Source of the DNA: Pseudoflavitalea rhizosphaerae | GTDB taxonomy: Bacteria > Bacteroidota > Bacteroidia > Chitinophagales > Chitinophagaceae | DNA: 64,000 nt | Assembly (NCBI RefSeq): GCF_003991355.1 | Contig: NZ_RCSU01000007.1 | Span: forward strand, 248,001 to 312,000 | Direction: 5' to 3' | In this document: in pieces, positions 7,229 through 16,982 of the stretch | Position numbering within the stretch: position 1 is the first letter of the stretch | Layout: every line of letters starts with the position of its first letter | Made by a program: the position numbers and the translations under genes | The notes under the pieces: model-generated | What the model was told of the DNA's origin: nothing | Databases searched by the model: none | The model's input: only the letters and a program-made list of their open reading frames with translations

Positions 7229-9643
7229 TTATTTCACCTTTCTCACAAAATCTTTCAGGTAGCTACAGGTGTTCACTGCTTCCTTATAAAAGGCGGTATT
7301 GCTGTATTGCTTTGCCAGCGTTGTGAAATGCGGGCTGGACATCATCTTCTTTTGTTGGGCAAGTTTGGCCCTTTCGTATTCATCATAGCTGGTATTGCGC
7401 CCCCATACAGGTCCGGGTATCTGCTTTTGCTCGCATTTGGCAACCATGAAGAGACTGCGGGCCTTGAAGTTGGGATCCTTGCTCAGCGTATAGGCCTGCT
7501 GGTAATGGTCCCTTGCTTTGAAAACGCCATAGTATTCTTTCTCTCCGGGCTTCAGCGAAGATTGGTCGGAAGGGAAAGTGGCGCCACCACCCCAGCCATA
7601 TTGGGAGAGGATCCAGCTATTGCCCCAGTAGCTCATGCCGTACATGCCTTTGGCCAGTTCATAGTGCAGTTGCGCTTTCTTTTCCGGGTCACTGGCTTTG
7701 GCGAGATCACGCTCCAGTTGCATCATCTTTTGTGTGAAGCTGAGCTTGGTATACTTCTTCGTGTCTTGCGGAGTAGGCGCATGCGTGTCTTCTATCAGGT
7801 CTGCAAAAGGATTGGCCGTGAGATAAGTGCTATAGGGTTCCTGTGCATAGTAAGAAGCCGGGATCTTTGCAAACCATTTTTCGGCTTCGGCAAACTTGAA
7901 CTCGCGGAGCAGGGCTGTGCCGGTAATATCGTTCACATCGTCTTTGTTGAAGGTATTATGGCTCACCATGAATTTCTCCAGGGTGTTTAGTTTGGAGTTG
8001 TTCATCAGCGTGAACAGTTGTTGTATCTGACCGGCTGAAAGATCGTTGCGCAGCATGCTGGTTGAGCTCAGCCAGAAGCCCCATCCCTCTTTCACGTATG
8101 TTTTTTGCACCCACTCTGCTGTACCTACGCAAAGCAGGTATTTCACCTGGTCTGCATTGTTGAGCTGCTGGTAACGGGGTGCCAGGATATCAGAGAAGAT
8201 ACGGCGATAGAATAACGCATAGTCGTTACTGGTAGCAGCTTTCTTTTCCAGCCATTGTAAAGATGGGAAGATCTGTTCTTCAAAACTTCTATCGATACTG
8301 GGCTGACTGTTGATGGCCAGCAGCAGGTTGGTCATGGCCCATTGGTCCTGCAGTTGGGAAGAGAGACTGATCTTTTTTGCTTCATCAAGTTGCCTGCGTG
8401 CGCCTGCATAGTCTTTATTGATCAGCAGGGCGTGGGCGGCAGCTACAGAGAAGAGTCCTTTGTTGGTTATGTTTTTTTGTTTGGCGGCATCCTGGCAGAG
8501 TGTTACAAAGGCGGGGATTGTTGCTTTCCAGGAGTTGGTGGCCTTATCTCCTTCATCACCATAATATTGACGGATGGCGAGGGGTTCTTTCTTCTTCGCT
8601 TCTGTTTCGGGTGTGAAATAATTATCCTCCAGTTTGTTCAGTTCGCGGATCAGAAGGATCTCCAGCATGGGCGAGTTGGGCGCCATTTTCCGGATCGACT
8701 GAAGTGTTTTTAATTCGCTGCGATCACTACCCAGTGCAAAGAGGCCAAGTACGTTTGCGCGCTCTTCATCAGTTTTGCAAAGCGCCAGAACTGCCTGGCG
8801 GTTCTGCTCATCGAATCTTTTCACAGACCAGTCGAAGCTCATGTAATTAGAAACGCGCATCACTTCATTCCTGGTGAAGAGCTGGCTGAAGAGATACGCA
8901 CCTTCATTCTTTTTACCGGTGCGGGTGAGCGCTCCGGCTTTGAGCGAAAGGCTCATGTCCTGCAATATACTTTTGGTGGTATTGGGTTTCACCAGTTGAT
9001 CGTAGTGGAGGATGGCTTCATCATAACGGCTGGCATAATGCGCCAGCCTTACAACCTGGTAGGCGTAGCGGAGCCTGATGAATTCATTTTTTGCAACGTT
9101 GTATAGTTGAAGGCCGTTCTTCTGGAGTTTGGCCATTTTCTCCTTGTCTCTCGCGATGGGTTCCCATGCGCTCCAACTGCCGGTAACATTGGGTTCCACC
9201 TGTTTGGCATACATGATGTACCCCAGCGCTTCCAGGTCTTTGCTCTTCATGAACCAGTTGGTCATCCCATTTTTTGAAATGGAATCCGGCAACTGGAGCG
9301 GCTGGTTCTTTTCCAGGTGGTAGTAGAGATTGGAGAGATGCCTGCGATCATATTTCACTACAAAATCAATGGCATCTTTCTTCGTAAAACTGTTGTTGCC
9401 GTAACCAACCCATTCAGCAGCGGTAACATCTGAAGTGGTAACGGGTTCTTTTTCTTCATACAGGAACTGTACATCGGTGTAGTAGAAAGGCGAATATCCC
9501 TGCACGTTACTATTGTTCTTCGAGAAGAAGCTTACATAATAATCATAGGGATCTGAATCACCTCCGGCACATCCAATGATGTTGTAGGGGAAGCATACAG
9601 CAATAGCATTAATGCAGACTAAGAAAAATAGTTTGTATTTCAT
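7229..9643 (-). CDS. Large predicted lipoprotein of unknown function (804 aa)
   Basis: The first 25 residues are a lipoprotein signal (MKYKLFFLVCINAIAV then NIIGC, Cys25). The mature part begins AGGDSDPYDYYVSFFSKN, an opening seen in a family of uncharacterised Bacteroidota surface lipoproteins. The body is mostly helical with many A/L/Y-rich repeat-like segments (for example AKGMYGMSYWGNSW and ARSLFMVAKCEQ), compatible with TPR/Sel1-like solenoid packing, but no repeat is regular enough to name. Its start overlaps the end of the upstream 356-residue lipoprotein gene by 35 bases, so the two are translated from one message and probably work together at the outer membrane. No catalytic motif was found. 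Confidence 0.75.
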   Translation of the reverse strand: MKYKLFFLVCINAIAVCFPYNIIGCAGGDSDPYDYYVSFFSKNNSNVQGYSPFYYTDVQFLYEEKEPVTTSDVTAAEWVGYGNNSFTKKDAIDFVVKYDRRHLSNLYYHLEKNQPLQLPDSISKNGMTNWFMKSKDLEALGYIMYAKQVEPNVTGSWSAWEPIARDKEKMAKLQKNGLQLYNVAKNEFIRLRYAYQVVRLAHYASRYDEAILHYDQLVKPNTTKSILQDMSLSLKAGALTRTGKKNEGAYLFSQLFTRNEVMRVSNYMSFDWSVKRFDEQNRQAVLALCKTDEERANVLGLFALGSDRSELKTLQSIRKMAPNSPMLEILLIRELNKLEDNYFTPETEAKKKEPLAIRQYYGDEGDKATNSWKATIPAFVTLCQDAAKQKNITNKGLFSVAAAHALLINKDYAGARRQLDEAKKISLSSQLQDQWAMTNLLLAINSQPSIDRSFEEQIFPSLQWLEKKAATSNDYALFYRRIFSDILAPRYQQLNNADQVKYLLCVGTAEWVQKTYVKEGWGFWLSSTSMLRNDLSAGQIQQLFTLMNNSKLNTLEKFMVSHNTFNKDDVNDITGTALLREFKFAEAEKWFAKIPASYYAQEPYSTYLTANPFADLIEDTHAPTPQDTKKYTKLSFTQKMMQLERDLAKASDPEKKAQLHYELAKGMYGMSYWGNSWILSQYGWGGGATFPSDQSSLKPGEKEYYGVFKARDHYQQAYTLSKDPNFKARSLFMVAKCEQKQIPGPVWGRNTSYDEYERAKLAQQKKMMSSPHFTTLAKQYSNTAFYKEAVNTCSYLKDFVRKVK

Positions 9644-10679
9644 GGGTTGAATAGTTGTCCAGCGTTATTGAATCGAGATGATAAAGTGATAATGTCAGTT
9701 TTTCGTTCCTGATCTTTTCTTTCAGGATCCGGGCCGACCTGAGAATATCGCCAAAGTTACTATCTTCCTGCCTGATCAGATCATCTTTGTGCAGATCATA
9801 TCCGAGCAGTACTGTGTCTTTCAGCAAACGGTACAAATTTCCTTCCCTGTTAGTGAGTAATTTACTGTCAAGGTTTTCCGTGGGTAAATTCTGTATCAGA
9901 CCTGCATATTCATTTTTTCTGAACAACACTTTCCAGTTGAAAATTGGAAGGGCCACATCGAGGTCAAGCGGGTACTCGTGGAGATTACTTGTATATTTTC
10001 CCATTTCTTCCGGGTCCAGGATAGAGTTCCTGGTCAGCGGGTTTTTGAGATTGCCCATATTGTAACACATGAGCAGTCCGCGGTCTACCGGGGGAACGCC
10101 GCTTTTGAGCTTGTATTTGCATTGGTAGAGCCGGATGGTGGCGGAAAGTTGCTTTCCCTGGAAACCGGGATGCTCCTTCAGTTTCCGCAATAACAAAAAA
10201 TAGCGGTCGCGGGTGGTGGCGGTCCAGTCGCAGTCGATCTGGATTTCTTTTACAGGTACTGAGGAAAGTTCTGTGGCCCTGATGCTTTCTATCAGTCCTG
10301 CAATCTGAACGGCAGTGGAGATCACAGCGTTTGAATCCAGCATCATCATAGTTTCGTTGGTGATGAAAACTGTGGGCACGAGTTCTATTTTTCCGGATGA
10401 TAACAATCTGCGGGTACTGTCGCCAAATTGTACTTTGGCTGTAGGAATGGCAGCTTGTTGTGGAGCATTCCAGGCCACATCGAAAAACTTCACATAAAGT
10501 TTACCTGCCATTTGCAGTGCGGTCTGTTCTTTTGTATTGAGTACAGCCTGCGATTTCCAGAAATAAAATGCCGGAGTAACGCTGTGATGTTGCTGAGATC
10601 CGTTGCAACCTGCGGCTACAATAGCCAATAGACCTGCCAGAGCTGCTATTGGCAGGTATTTATATCTAGTGAAATTCAT
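9609..10679 (-). CDS. Predicted lipoprotein, DUF3142-like (356 aa)
   Basis: A lipoprotein signal peptide ends in VAAGC (Cys25). The mature protein contains EIQIDCDWTATTRDRYFLLLRKLK, a strand and helix reminiscent of DUF3142-type TIM-barrel proteins, where a D-x-D/W patch sits at a strand end; the family assignment is tentative. It is the first gene of a two-gene unit, with its stop inside the start of the 804-residue lipoprotein. A TACTTTTG element on the minus strand (10687-10694) lies just before the start and could be its -7 box with an almost leaderless transcript. The substrate, if it is an enzyme, cannot be read from the sequence. Confidence 0.7.
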   Translation of the reverse strand: MNFTRYKYLPIAALAGLLAIVAAGCNGSQQHHSVTPAFYFWKSQAVLNTKEQTALQMAGKLYVKFFDVAWNAPQQAAIPTAKVQFGDSTRRLLSSGKIELVPTVFITNETMMMLDSNAVISTAVQIAGLIESIRATELSSVPVKEIQIDCDWTATTRDRYFLLLRKLKEHPGFQGKQLSATIRLYQCKYKLKSGVPPVDRGLLMCYNMGNLKNPLTRNSILDPEEMGKYTSNLHEYPLDLDVALPIFNWKVLFRKNEYAGLIQNLPTENLDSKLLTNREGNLYRLLKDTVLLGYDLHKDDLIRQEDSNFGDILRSARILKEKIRNEKLTLSLYHLDSITLDNYSTHEIQTIFLSLH

Positions 10680-10751
10680 GGTTGCCCAAAAGTAAATTGT
10701 TTTTTGGGTATGATTTCCTCTCCTTACATTTACGGCCCTTAAAGTGTGCTA

Positions 10752-11228
10752 ATGACGGTTCAATTTGGTTATGACAAAAAGCAGGTGATACAGGCTTTGC
10801 GGTATCACTTCCTGATGAGGCCTGAGATCAAGATCCTGCTGATCTTTATCAACGTATTTGCAATTCTTTCCGCGATATTGTTCGCTTATAAGATCATTCA
10901 ACCAGTTTCTTTCCTGATGTTTTCCATACTGTGGTTCGTACTGATGCTGGTGATCTGGAGGGTGCTTCCATCCAGTATCTATAAAAGGTCCAGCACTTTC
11001 AAGGACCATTTTATCATGCATTTCAACGAGAGTGCGGTAACGCTGGAGACCGAGCGCGGTTCAAAAGACTGGAGCTGGGATGCTTTCAGTAAGTTCATCG
11101 AGAGCCCGTACTTCTTTCATTTGTACTTCGATGCCCGTTCTTTCTTTATCGTTCCCAAAGAAGCGTTTGTGGATATTTCCGACCTGCAACAGGTAAGGCA
11201 GTGGATGAAGACCAAGATCTCCCAATAA
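10752..11228 (+). CDS. YcxB-like membrane protein
   Basis: A protein of ~158 residues with two adjacent membrane segments at about 28-45 and 50-68 (ILLIFINVFAILSAILFAYK, then FLMFSILWFVLMLVIW), followed by a cytoplasmic domain with the YcxB-type pattern VTLETERGSKDWSWDAFSKFIESPYFFHLY and FFIVPKEAF near the end. YcxB proteins have no assigned biochemical role. The ATG at 10752 is chosen; a GTG two codons upstream (10746) is also in frame. It is convergent with gldB and shares its terminator. Confidence 0.7.
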   Translation: MTVQFGYDKKQVIQALRYHFLMRPEIKILLIFINVFAILSAILFAYKIIQPVSFLMFSILWFVLMLVIWRVLPSSIYKRSSTFKDHFIMHFNESAVTLETERGSKDWSWDAFSKFIESPYFFHLYFDARSFFIVPKEAFVDISDLQQVRQWMKTKISQ

Positions 11229-11229
11229 A

Positions 11230-11249
11230 AAACCGGGTTACCCCGGTTT
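11230..11249. terminator. Bidirectional terminator overlapping the gldB stop
   Basis: AAACCGGG and CCCGGTTT pair around a TTAC loop. The gldB stop codon on the minus strand lies in the loop and right arm, so the hairpin is shared tightly by both convergent genes. Confidence 0.8.
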
Positions 11250-12281
11250 GTATTTACTCTCTTCAAATATTTTCCTGGGATCTGTTTGCAATAATTGCTG
11301 CAAGCTTACGGATTTGTGCTTTTCCACGTATTTCCGGATGATCTGTCGCCCAACCCACATACCGATAAAGCCGGGTGAGCCCCGTCCAAGCGTTTGTGTA
11401 AAAGGTCCGTCGGTTACATATTCCTTGATGAGGTCAGGTTCGTTCTTATACAAGAGCCCGTTGGTGAGGAAGAAATTCCAGATATTCCCTTCGTTTTCGA
11501 CACAGCCTTTTAATTGTTTGGCCGTATATCCGGTAAGCAGTGAATCTTCAGTGTAGGGCAACAATTTTTCCAGGGCGTACAATCTTTTTCCTTTTTCCAC
11601 CATTTGTTCCACCAGGTTGAGACCGCGGATCCTTTCAGGATGGATATCGTCGATGATATTCTTCATACAGTTGACAGCAATGTATTCGGGTGCAAACCGC
11701 CTGGAAATATAGGTTGGATACAATTGCTGTCCCATTTCCGAATGATAGACCGAGAAATTGCTGCCAAGATGGAGCTGCAGTCCAATGGCCAGTCCATCCT
11801 GTGTGATCACATCTCCGTACTTTCCGAGGGCGGCTTCAAAAGCGGCGTCCATCGGACCGATATAGGTAATGAGTTTTTCAGGAAGATGATAGGTGGGGAA
11901 GTAGTATTTGACAAACTGCAGTCCTTTTTTCACTTCCTTTTCGTATGGGGCGAAATTGCGGAACAATTTATCTGCACTGTCTTTGATCGGCTGGTAATCC
12001 TTCAGGAAATGTCTTAATGGAATTTCCGGGCTCACTATGGCAGAATCAGCCAATGGTACAATACCCAGGATATTCATCACATAATCGTTGAGGAATCCGC
12101 CGTACCGGGGCGCGAGTTTTTGCATACCACTTTCGATATTGTTGGTATCGATGGCAAAAAAATCCTGCTCAAACCGCTGTACGGTCAGGTTCACTTTGAT
12201 GCCGGAAACATCAGGCACATTCTTGTCCTTACAGGCGAAAAGCCCGGTGGCCAACAGGAGGGCGAAGGCGGTTTTCTTCAT
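11238..12281 (-). CDS. gldB: Gliding motility lipoprotein GldB
   Basis: A 347-residue lipoprotein (signal MKKTAFALLLATGLFAC) matching GldB: early VNLTVQRFEQDFFAIDT, then LAPRYGGFLNDYVMNILGI and a late PGFIGMWVGRQIIRKYVEKH segment. GldB is required for gliding in Flavobacterium and is retained in many non-gliding Bacteroidota; its exact part alongside the T9SS motor is unclear. The ATG at 12281 is preferred over an upstream TTG at 12290 because it gives a normal signal peptide. It is divergent from nadE, a neighbour also seen in other Bacteroidota. gldC, its usual partner, is not adjacent. Confidence 0.93.
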   Translation of the reverse strand: MKKTAFALLLATGLFACKDKNVPDVSGIKVNLTVQRFEQDFFAIDTNNIESGMQKLAPRYGGFLNDYVMNILGIVPLADSAIVSPEIPLRHFLKDYQPIKDSADKLFRNFAPYEKEVKKGLQFVKYYFPTYHLPEKLITYIGPMDAAFEAALGKYGDVITQDGLAIGLQLHLGSNFSVYHSEMGQQLYPTYISRRFAPEYIAVNCMKNIIDDIHPERIRGLNLVEQMVEKGKRLYALEKLLPYTEDSLLTGYTAKQLKGCVENEGNIWNFFLTNGLLYKNEPDLIKEYVTDGPFTQTLGRGSPGFIGMWVGRQIIRKYVEKHKSVSLQQLLQTDPRKIFEESKYKPG

Positions 12282-12364
12282 GCCAGTCAAACGTTTGTGG
12301 CAAAAATATGTTGTAAAAGGAAAACCAAAATTTAAAATCCCGGGATGGGGCTTAAATTTGAGGT

Positions 12365-14089
12365 ATGAAGATCGCTTTAGCGCAACAGAATTATCATATC
12401 GGCAACTTTGAAGACAATACCCGGAAGATCATTGGCGCCATTCAATACGCCAAATCAAGAGGAGCAGACCTGGTTGTATTTTCAGAATTGAGCGTTTGTG
12501 GCTATCCTCCGCGCGATCTCCTCGAGTTCAACGATTTCGTGAATGAATGCTACAAGGCAATCGATATCATCAAGGAGCATACAGACACCATCGGGGTGAT
12601 CATCGGCTCTCCTCAGCGTAATCCGGAGAAAGAAGGAAAGGACCTTTTCAATGCAGCCTGGTTCCTTTACGAGAAGCAGGTATTGGGCGTGGCACAGAAA
12701 ACCTGTCTGCCTACTTATGATGTATTTGATGAGAACCGTTATTTCGAGCCCGCCTACCATTGGGAAGTGATCCGCTTCAAAGGGAAACGCATCGCACTTA
12801 CCATTTGTGAAGATATCTGGAATTTGGGCGATAATCCCCTGTACCGCATCAATCCGATGGACAAATTGATTGTGCAACATCCCGATCTCATGATCAATAT
12901 TTCGGCCTCTCCTTTCGATTATGATCATGATGACGACAGGCTGGAAGTGATCCGGGCCAATGTGCTCAAGTACAAACTCCCCATGTTCTATTGCAATACC
13001 ATCGGTTCGCAAACCGAAGTGGTGTTCGATGGCGGCAGCCTGGTGATGGATGCGCAGGGCCGTGTGATCAAGGCGATGAAGGTGTTTGAAGAAGATTTCG
13101 CCATCGTGGATACAGACCAGGAACAATCTACTGTAACCACCAGGGCTCCGGCTCCGCTGAAGCGCGCCACCACTGCCTTTGATAAGGAAATGCGTGTGTC
13201 AAAAGTGGATGATCCCGACAAGATCATCGATTATCTCACTTCAGAAAAGAATATCGGGGAGATCCACCAGGCATTGATCCTGGGCATCCGGGATTATTTC
13301 AGGAAAATGGGATTCTCCAAAGCGATCCTCGGCTCTTCCGGTGGTATCGATAGCGCTGTAGCATTGGCGTTAGCCTGCGAAGCATTGGGGAAAGACAATG
13401 TGCGGGCCATCCTGATGCCATCTGAATTTTCATCAGACCACTCTGTTACTGATGCGGAACAATTGAGCAGGAACCTGGGCAATCCCTATGACATCATTCC
13501 CATCAAAGATATTTATAACCAGTTCCTGGGCACCCTGGAACCTGTATTTAAGGGATTGCCTTTCGGACTGGCAGAAGAGAATATCCAGAGCCGCACACGC
13601 GGAAACCTGCTGATGGCCATTGCCAATAAATTCGGATATATCCTGCTCAACACCTCCAATAAAAGTGAGCTGGCAACCGGTTATGGTACACTCTATGGCG
13701 ATATGGCCGGTGGTCTCAGCGTGCTGGGCGATGTATACAAAATGCAGGTATATGCATTGGCAGAATACATCAACCGGAACGGTGTGATCATCCCGGAAAA
13801 TATCATTCACAAAGCGCCTTCAGCAGAGCTCAGGCCTGAACAGAAAGACAGTGATAGTCTTCCTGAATATCCAGTACTGGACAAAGTGCTGTATCAGTAT
13901 ATCGAAAGAAGACAGGGGCCGAAGGAGATTATTGAAATGGGGATCGGGGAAGCCCTGGTGCGCAGGATCCTGAAACTGGTGAATACGGCGGAGTATAAAC
14001 GAAATCAGTTCTGTCCCATCATACGTGTCAGCAGTAAGGCTTTTGGTGTTGGAAGAAGAGTGCCGATCGTAGGAAAATACTTAAGCTAA
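12365..14089 (+). CDS. nadE: Glutamine-dependent NAD+ synthase
   Basis: A 574-residue two-domain enzyme that makes NAD+ from nicotinate adenine dinucleotide, ATP and glutamine. Residues 1-260 are a nitrilase-type glutaminase with the Glu41-Lys112-Cys148 triad (FSELSVCGYPP, QKTCLPTYDVF, TICEDIW). Residues ~290-574 are the synthase with the pyrophosphatase loop SSGGIDSA near 324-331, and NTSNKSELATGYGT for adenylate binding. It is full length for the family. A TAAATTTG element at 12353-12360 ends 5 bases before the ATG, which would make the message leaderless if it is the -7 box. It begins an independent unit divergent from gldB. Confidence 0.97.
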   Translation: MKIALAQQNYHIGNFEDNTRKIIGAIQYAKSRGADLVVFSELSVCGYPPRDLLEFNDFVNECYKAIDIIKEHTDTIGVIIGSPQRNPEKEGKDLFNAAWFLYEKQVLGVAQKTCLPTYDVFDENRYFEPAYHWEVIRFKGKRIALTICEDIWNLGDNPLYRINPMDKLIVQHPDLMINISASPFDYDHDDDRLEVIRANVLKYKLPMFYCNTIGSQTEVVFDGGSLVMDAQGRVIKAMKVFEEDFAIVDTDQEQSTVTTRAPAPLKRATTAFDKEMRVSKVDDPDKIIDYLTSEKNIGEIHQALILGIRDYFRKMGFSKAILGSSGGIDSAVALALACEALGKDNVRAILMPSEFSSDHSVTDAEQLSRNLGNPYDIIPIKDIYNQFLGTLEPVFKGLPFGLAEENIQSRTRGNLLMAIANKFGYILLNTSNKSELATGYGTLYGDMAGGLSVLGDVYKMQVYALAEYINRNGVIIPENIIHKAPSAELRPEQKDSDSLPEYPVLDKVLYQYIERRQGPKEIIEMGIGEALVRRILKLVNTAEYKRNQFCPIIRVSSKAFGVGRRVPIVGKYLS

Positions 14090-14203
14090 AAAAACAGGCA
14101 GCGCTCTGTCCGGGCCTTCGGCCGGCAAGTTGGCAAGCATATTGCAACTGCATTTCGCGTAATTTTATATCTTGTTATCATTCATTCATGCTAAACCCGG
14201 TTT

Positions 14204-15205
14204 ATGGTATTAACAGCCGATGATATTCGCCAACTCAATGAGAAGATCCAGTCTCATAGCTCATTTATAGACCGTCTCCGCGACGAAACAGCCCGGGTGA
14301 TCGTAGGCCAGCACCAAATGCTGGACAGGCTGCTGATCGGCCTGCTCTGCAATGGGCATATCCTCCTGGAAGGAGTACCCGGTCTGGCAAAGACCCTTAC
14401 CATCAAGAGTCTCGCCCAGGCGGTACAGGCTAAATTCAGCCGGATCCAGTTCACGCCCGATCTGCTGCCGGCAGATGTGATCGGCACCATGATCTACAAC
14501 CAGCAGCAGCATGAATTCATCGTGAGGAAGGGACCCATCTTCGCCAATTTCGTTCTTGCGGATGAGATCAACCGTGCACCGGCCAAGGTACAGAGCGCCC
14601 TCCTGGAAGCCATGCAGGAAAAGCAGGTGACCATTGGCGATACCACCTACAAACTGGATGAGCCATTCCTCGTACTGGCTACACAGAACCCTCTGGAGCA
14701 GGAAGGTACCTATCCGCTTCCCGAAGCGCAGCAGGACCGTTTTCTCATGAAAGTGATTGTAGAATATCCTACCAAAGAAGAAGAACAACTCATTATACGC
14801 CAGAATGTGCAGGGACTCAAAGGCCCGCAGGTTTCACCGGTAGTGACCATGCAGGAGATCATGCAGGCCCGGGACCTGGTAAGACAGGTGTATATGGATG
14901 AAAAAGTGGAACAATATATTCTGGACATCGTGTTTGCCACCCGTTTCCCGGAGCGCTACAAACTTGACAAGCTGAAGCCGCTGATCTCATACGGAGGATC
15001 GCCACGCGCCAGTATCAATCTTGCTTTGGCAGGTAAAGCACATGCATTCCTGAACAAACGCGGCTATGTGATACCTGAAGATATCCGCAGTATTTCGAAA
15101 GATGTTTTGCGCCATCGTATCGGCCTCACCTATGAAGCAGAAGCAGAGAACGTGAATGTAGTGGATGTGGTGGACGATGTTCTCCGCGCCATCCAGGTTC
15201 CTTAA
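14204..15205 (+). CDS. MoxR-family AAA+ ATPase
   Basis: A 333-residue MoxR ATPase. The Walker A loop is GVPGLAKT (57-64), Walker B is FVLADE (116-121), followed by INRAPAKVQSALLEAMQEKQVT, the family signature, and a sensor region LATQNPLEQEGTYPLPEAQQDRF. MoxR proteins act as chaperone-like remodellers together with von Willebrand A proteins. It heads a unit of MoxR, DUF58, BatD-like and BatA genes spaced by 2-9 bases, so it most likely serves those neighbours. Confidence 0.95.
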   Translation: MVLTADDIRQLNEKIQSHSSFIDRLRDETARVIVGQHQMLDRLLIGLLCNGHILLEGVPGLAKTLTIKSLAQAVQAKFSRIQFTPDLLPADVIGTMIYNQQQHEFIVRKGPIFANFVLADEINRAPAKVQSALLEAMQEKQVTIGDTTYKLDEPFLVLATQNPLEQEGTYPLPEAQQDRFLMKVIVEYPTKEEEQLIIRQNVQGLKGPQVSPVVTMQEIMQARDLVRQVYMDEKVEQYILDIVFATRFPERYKLDKLKPLISYGGSPRASINLALAGKAHAFLNKRGYVIPEDIRSISKDVLRHRIGLTYEAEAENVNVVDVVDDVLRAIQVP

Positions 15206-15214
15206 TCCCAATTC

Positions 15215-16087
15215 ATGCTCACAACAACCGAGATATTAAAAAAAGTAAGAGAGCTGGAGATAAAAAGCAAACGGCTTACGCGGCATATTTTCACCGGTGA
15301 GTACCACAGTGCTTTCAAGGGAAGGGGCATGCACTTCAAAGAAGTGCGCGAGTACCACGCTGGCGATGATCCGCGCTTTATAGACTGGAACGTGTCTGCA
15401 CGGTTCAATCATCCTTTCAGCAAAATGTTCGAAGAGGAACGTGAGCTCACTGTGATGCTGATCGTAGATGTGAGCGCCAGCTCCCTCTTTGGCACTACTC
15501 ATGCACGTAAGAAGGACCTGATCACGGAAATAGGCGCAGTACTTGCCTTTTCGGCCATCAGCAATAATGATAAAGTAGGCCTGATCTTTTTCAGCGATAA
15601 AGTAGAAAAGATGATACCGCCGAAAAAAGGAAGGGACCATGTGCTCTATATGGTTCGTGAATTGCTGTCCATGCAGCCCAAACAAAAAGGGACCAACCTG
15701 GGAGAAGCGCTCCGCCGTTTCACTAATTCCACCCGGCAGCAATGCATCGCTTTTTTGCTGAGCGATTTTCTGGATACAGGTTTCAACGATGCACTTAAAG
15801 TAGCAGGCCGCAAACACGATCTCATCGGTATCAAGATCTACGACAAGATGGAGATGCAATTGCCGGATGCAGGAATGATACTCGCAGAAGATGCAGAAAC
15901 CGGGCAACAGTTCTATGTAGATACCAGCGATTTCCTGGTCAGACAAAAACACCAGTCCGAATTCTTCCGTCATACAGAATATTGCAAGCAGGTTTTCACC
16001 CAGGCCGGCTGCGATTTGCTGCATATCCGCACGGATGAGGACTATGTGAAAGTGTTACAAAAATTCTTTATCGGCAGAAATAAATAG
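15215..16087 (+). CDS. DUF58 domain protein
   Basis: A 290-residue cytoplasmic protein with the DUF58 core FKEVREYHAGDDPRFIDWNVSAR (residues ~43-65) and a following VWA-like fold with a partial metal site (LIVDVSASSLFG, ~86-97). DUF58 proteins regularly sit between MoxR ATPases and Bat proteins and are thought to be adaptors or clients of MoxR. It starts 9 bases after moxR and ends 5 bases before the next gene. Confidence 0.93.
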   Translation: MLTTTEILKKVRELEIKSKRLTRHIFTGEYHSAFKGRGMHFKEVREYHAGDDPRFIDWNVSARFNHPFSKMFEEERELTVMLIVDVSASSLFGTTHARKKDLITEIGAVLAFSAISNNDKVGLIFFSDKVEKMIPPKKGRDHVLYMVRELLSMQPKQKGTNLGEALRRFTNSTRQQCIAFLLSDFLDTGFNDALKVAGRKHDLIGIKIYDKMEMQLPDAGMILAEDAETGQQFYVDTSDFLVRQKHQSEFFRHTEYCKQVFTQAGCDLLHIRTDEDYVKVLQKFFIGRNK

Positions 16088-16092
16088 GATCC

Positions 16093-16980
16093 ATGAAAAC
16101 AGCTTTGCTGTGGTTTATTGCGTTATTCAGTACCCTGGGTTTGAATGCACAGGTATTGGTAAAAGCTTCGGTTGATAAGGATGCCATCCTGATCGGCGAG
16201 CCGGTGAAGCTATTGCTGGATGCGAGGATGCCGCTCGGCGCCCAGATCAACTGGTTCACACTGGATTCCATTCCAGCTTTCGAATTTTTGGAAAAAGGAA
16301 AAGTAGACACCGTTGAAGGTGTGGACGGTAAGAAGGTCCAGCAGGTGGTTACGATCACCAGTTACGACAGTGGCTATCGCGTGATCCCTCCGCTCTCGAT
16401 CAAAGTAGGCAATACTGTTTATGCCACGGATTCCATCGGCATCAACGTTTCTTACACACCTTATAATCCGGAAGCAGATTACAGGGATATCAAAGAGATC
16501 ATAGAAGTACCGAACCCTTCTGCGGGAGCTATCCCCTGGATCATCGGCGCAGTTACCATTCTGGCCCTTGCTGCCATCGTTTGGCTACTGATGGCGAAGA
16601 AAAAGAAAGACATCCCCATTGCAGAAAAAATACCGGAGCTTACACCTTATGAAGAAGCGCTCAAAGCGCTGGATACCCTGAAACAAAAAGGATGGCCGGC
16701 GCCTGCAGAAAGCAAGGTTTTCTATACACAATTGAACGATGTATTGCGGGTGTTCGTAATGCGGAAATTACGGATATCCTCACTCGAAAAAACAAACGAT
16801 GAGCTCACCAGGGCCCTGGTTACTTTAAAGCCCGATGCAGAGCAGTTCAGCCAACTGGCGAATGCACTGCAGATCGCAGACTTTGTGAAGTTTGCAAAAT
16901 ACACACCCGGAGATACAGAAAATGAGCAGAATTTCAACAGCATCCGCTCTGCTATTACCACACTCAATAATCTTACCTGA
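16093..16980 (+). CDS. BatD-like membrane protein of the Bat operon
   Basis: A 295-residue protein with a signal peptide (MKTALLWFIALFSTLGLNAQ), a periplasmic beta-rich region resembling the BatD-type domain (VLVKASVDKDAILIGEPV), one membrane span at ~150-167 (WIIGAVTILALAAIVWLLMA), a KKKK stop and a helical cytoplasmic tail with VFYTQLNDVLRVFVMRKL, typical of the short proteins found after DUF58 genes. It is much shorter than classical BatD, so the BatD label refers to domain type and context. Confidence 0.75.
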   Translation: MKTALLWFIALFSTLGLNAQVLVKASVDKDAILIGEPVKLLLDARMPLGAQINWFTLDSIPAFEFLEKGKVDTVEGVDGKKVQQVVTITSYDSGYRVIPPLSIKVGNTVYATDSIGINVSYTPYNPEADYRDIKEIIEVPNPSAGAIPWIIGAVTILALAAIVWLLMAKKKKDIPIAEKIPELTPYEEALKALDTLKQKGWPAPAESKVFYTQLNDVLRVFVMRKLRISSLEKTNDELTRALVTLKPDAEQFSQLANALQIADFVKFAKYTPGDTENEQNFNSIRSAITTLNNLT

Positions 16981-16982
16981 CC

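Noticed and set aside
14113-14134. CCGGGCC-TTC-GGCCGG hairpin after nadE as a terminator
   Set aside because: The stem is good but no T-tract follows, so it is not called as a Rho-independent terminator.
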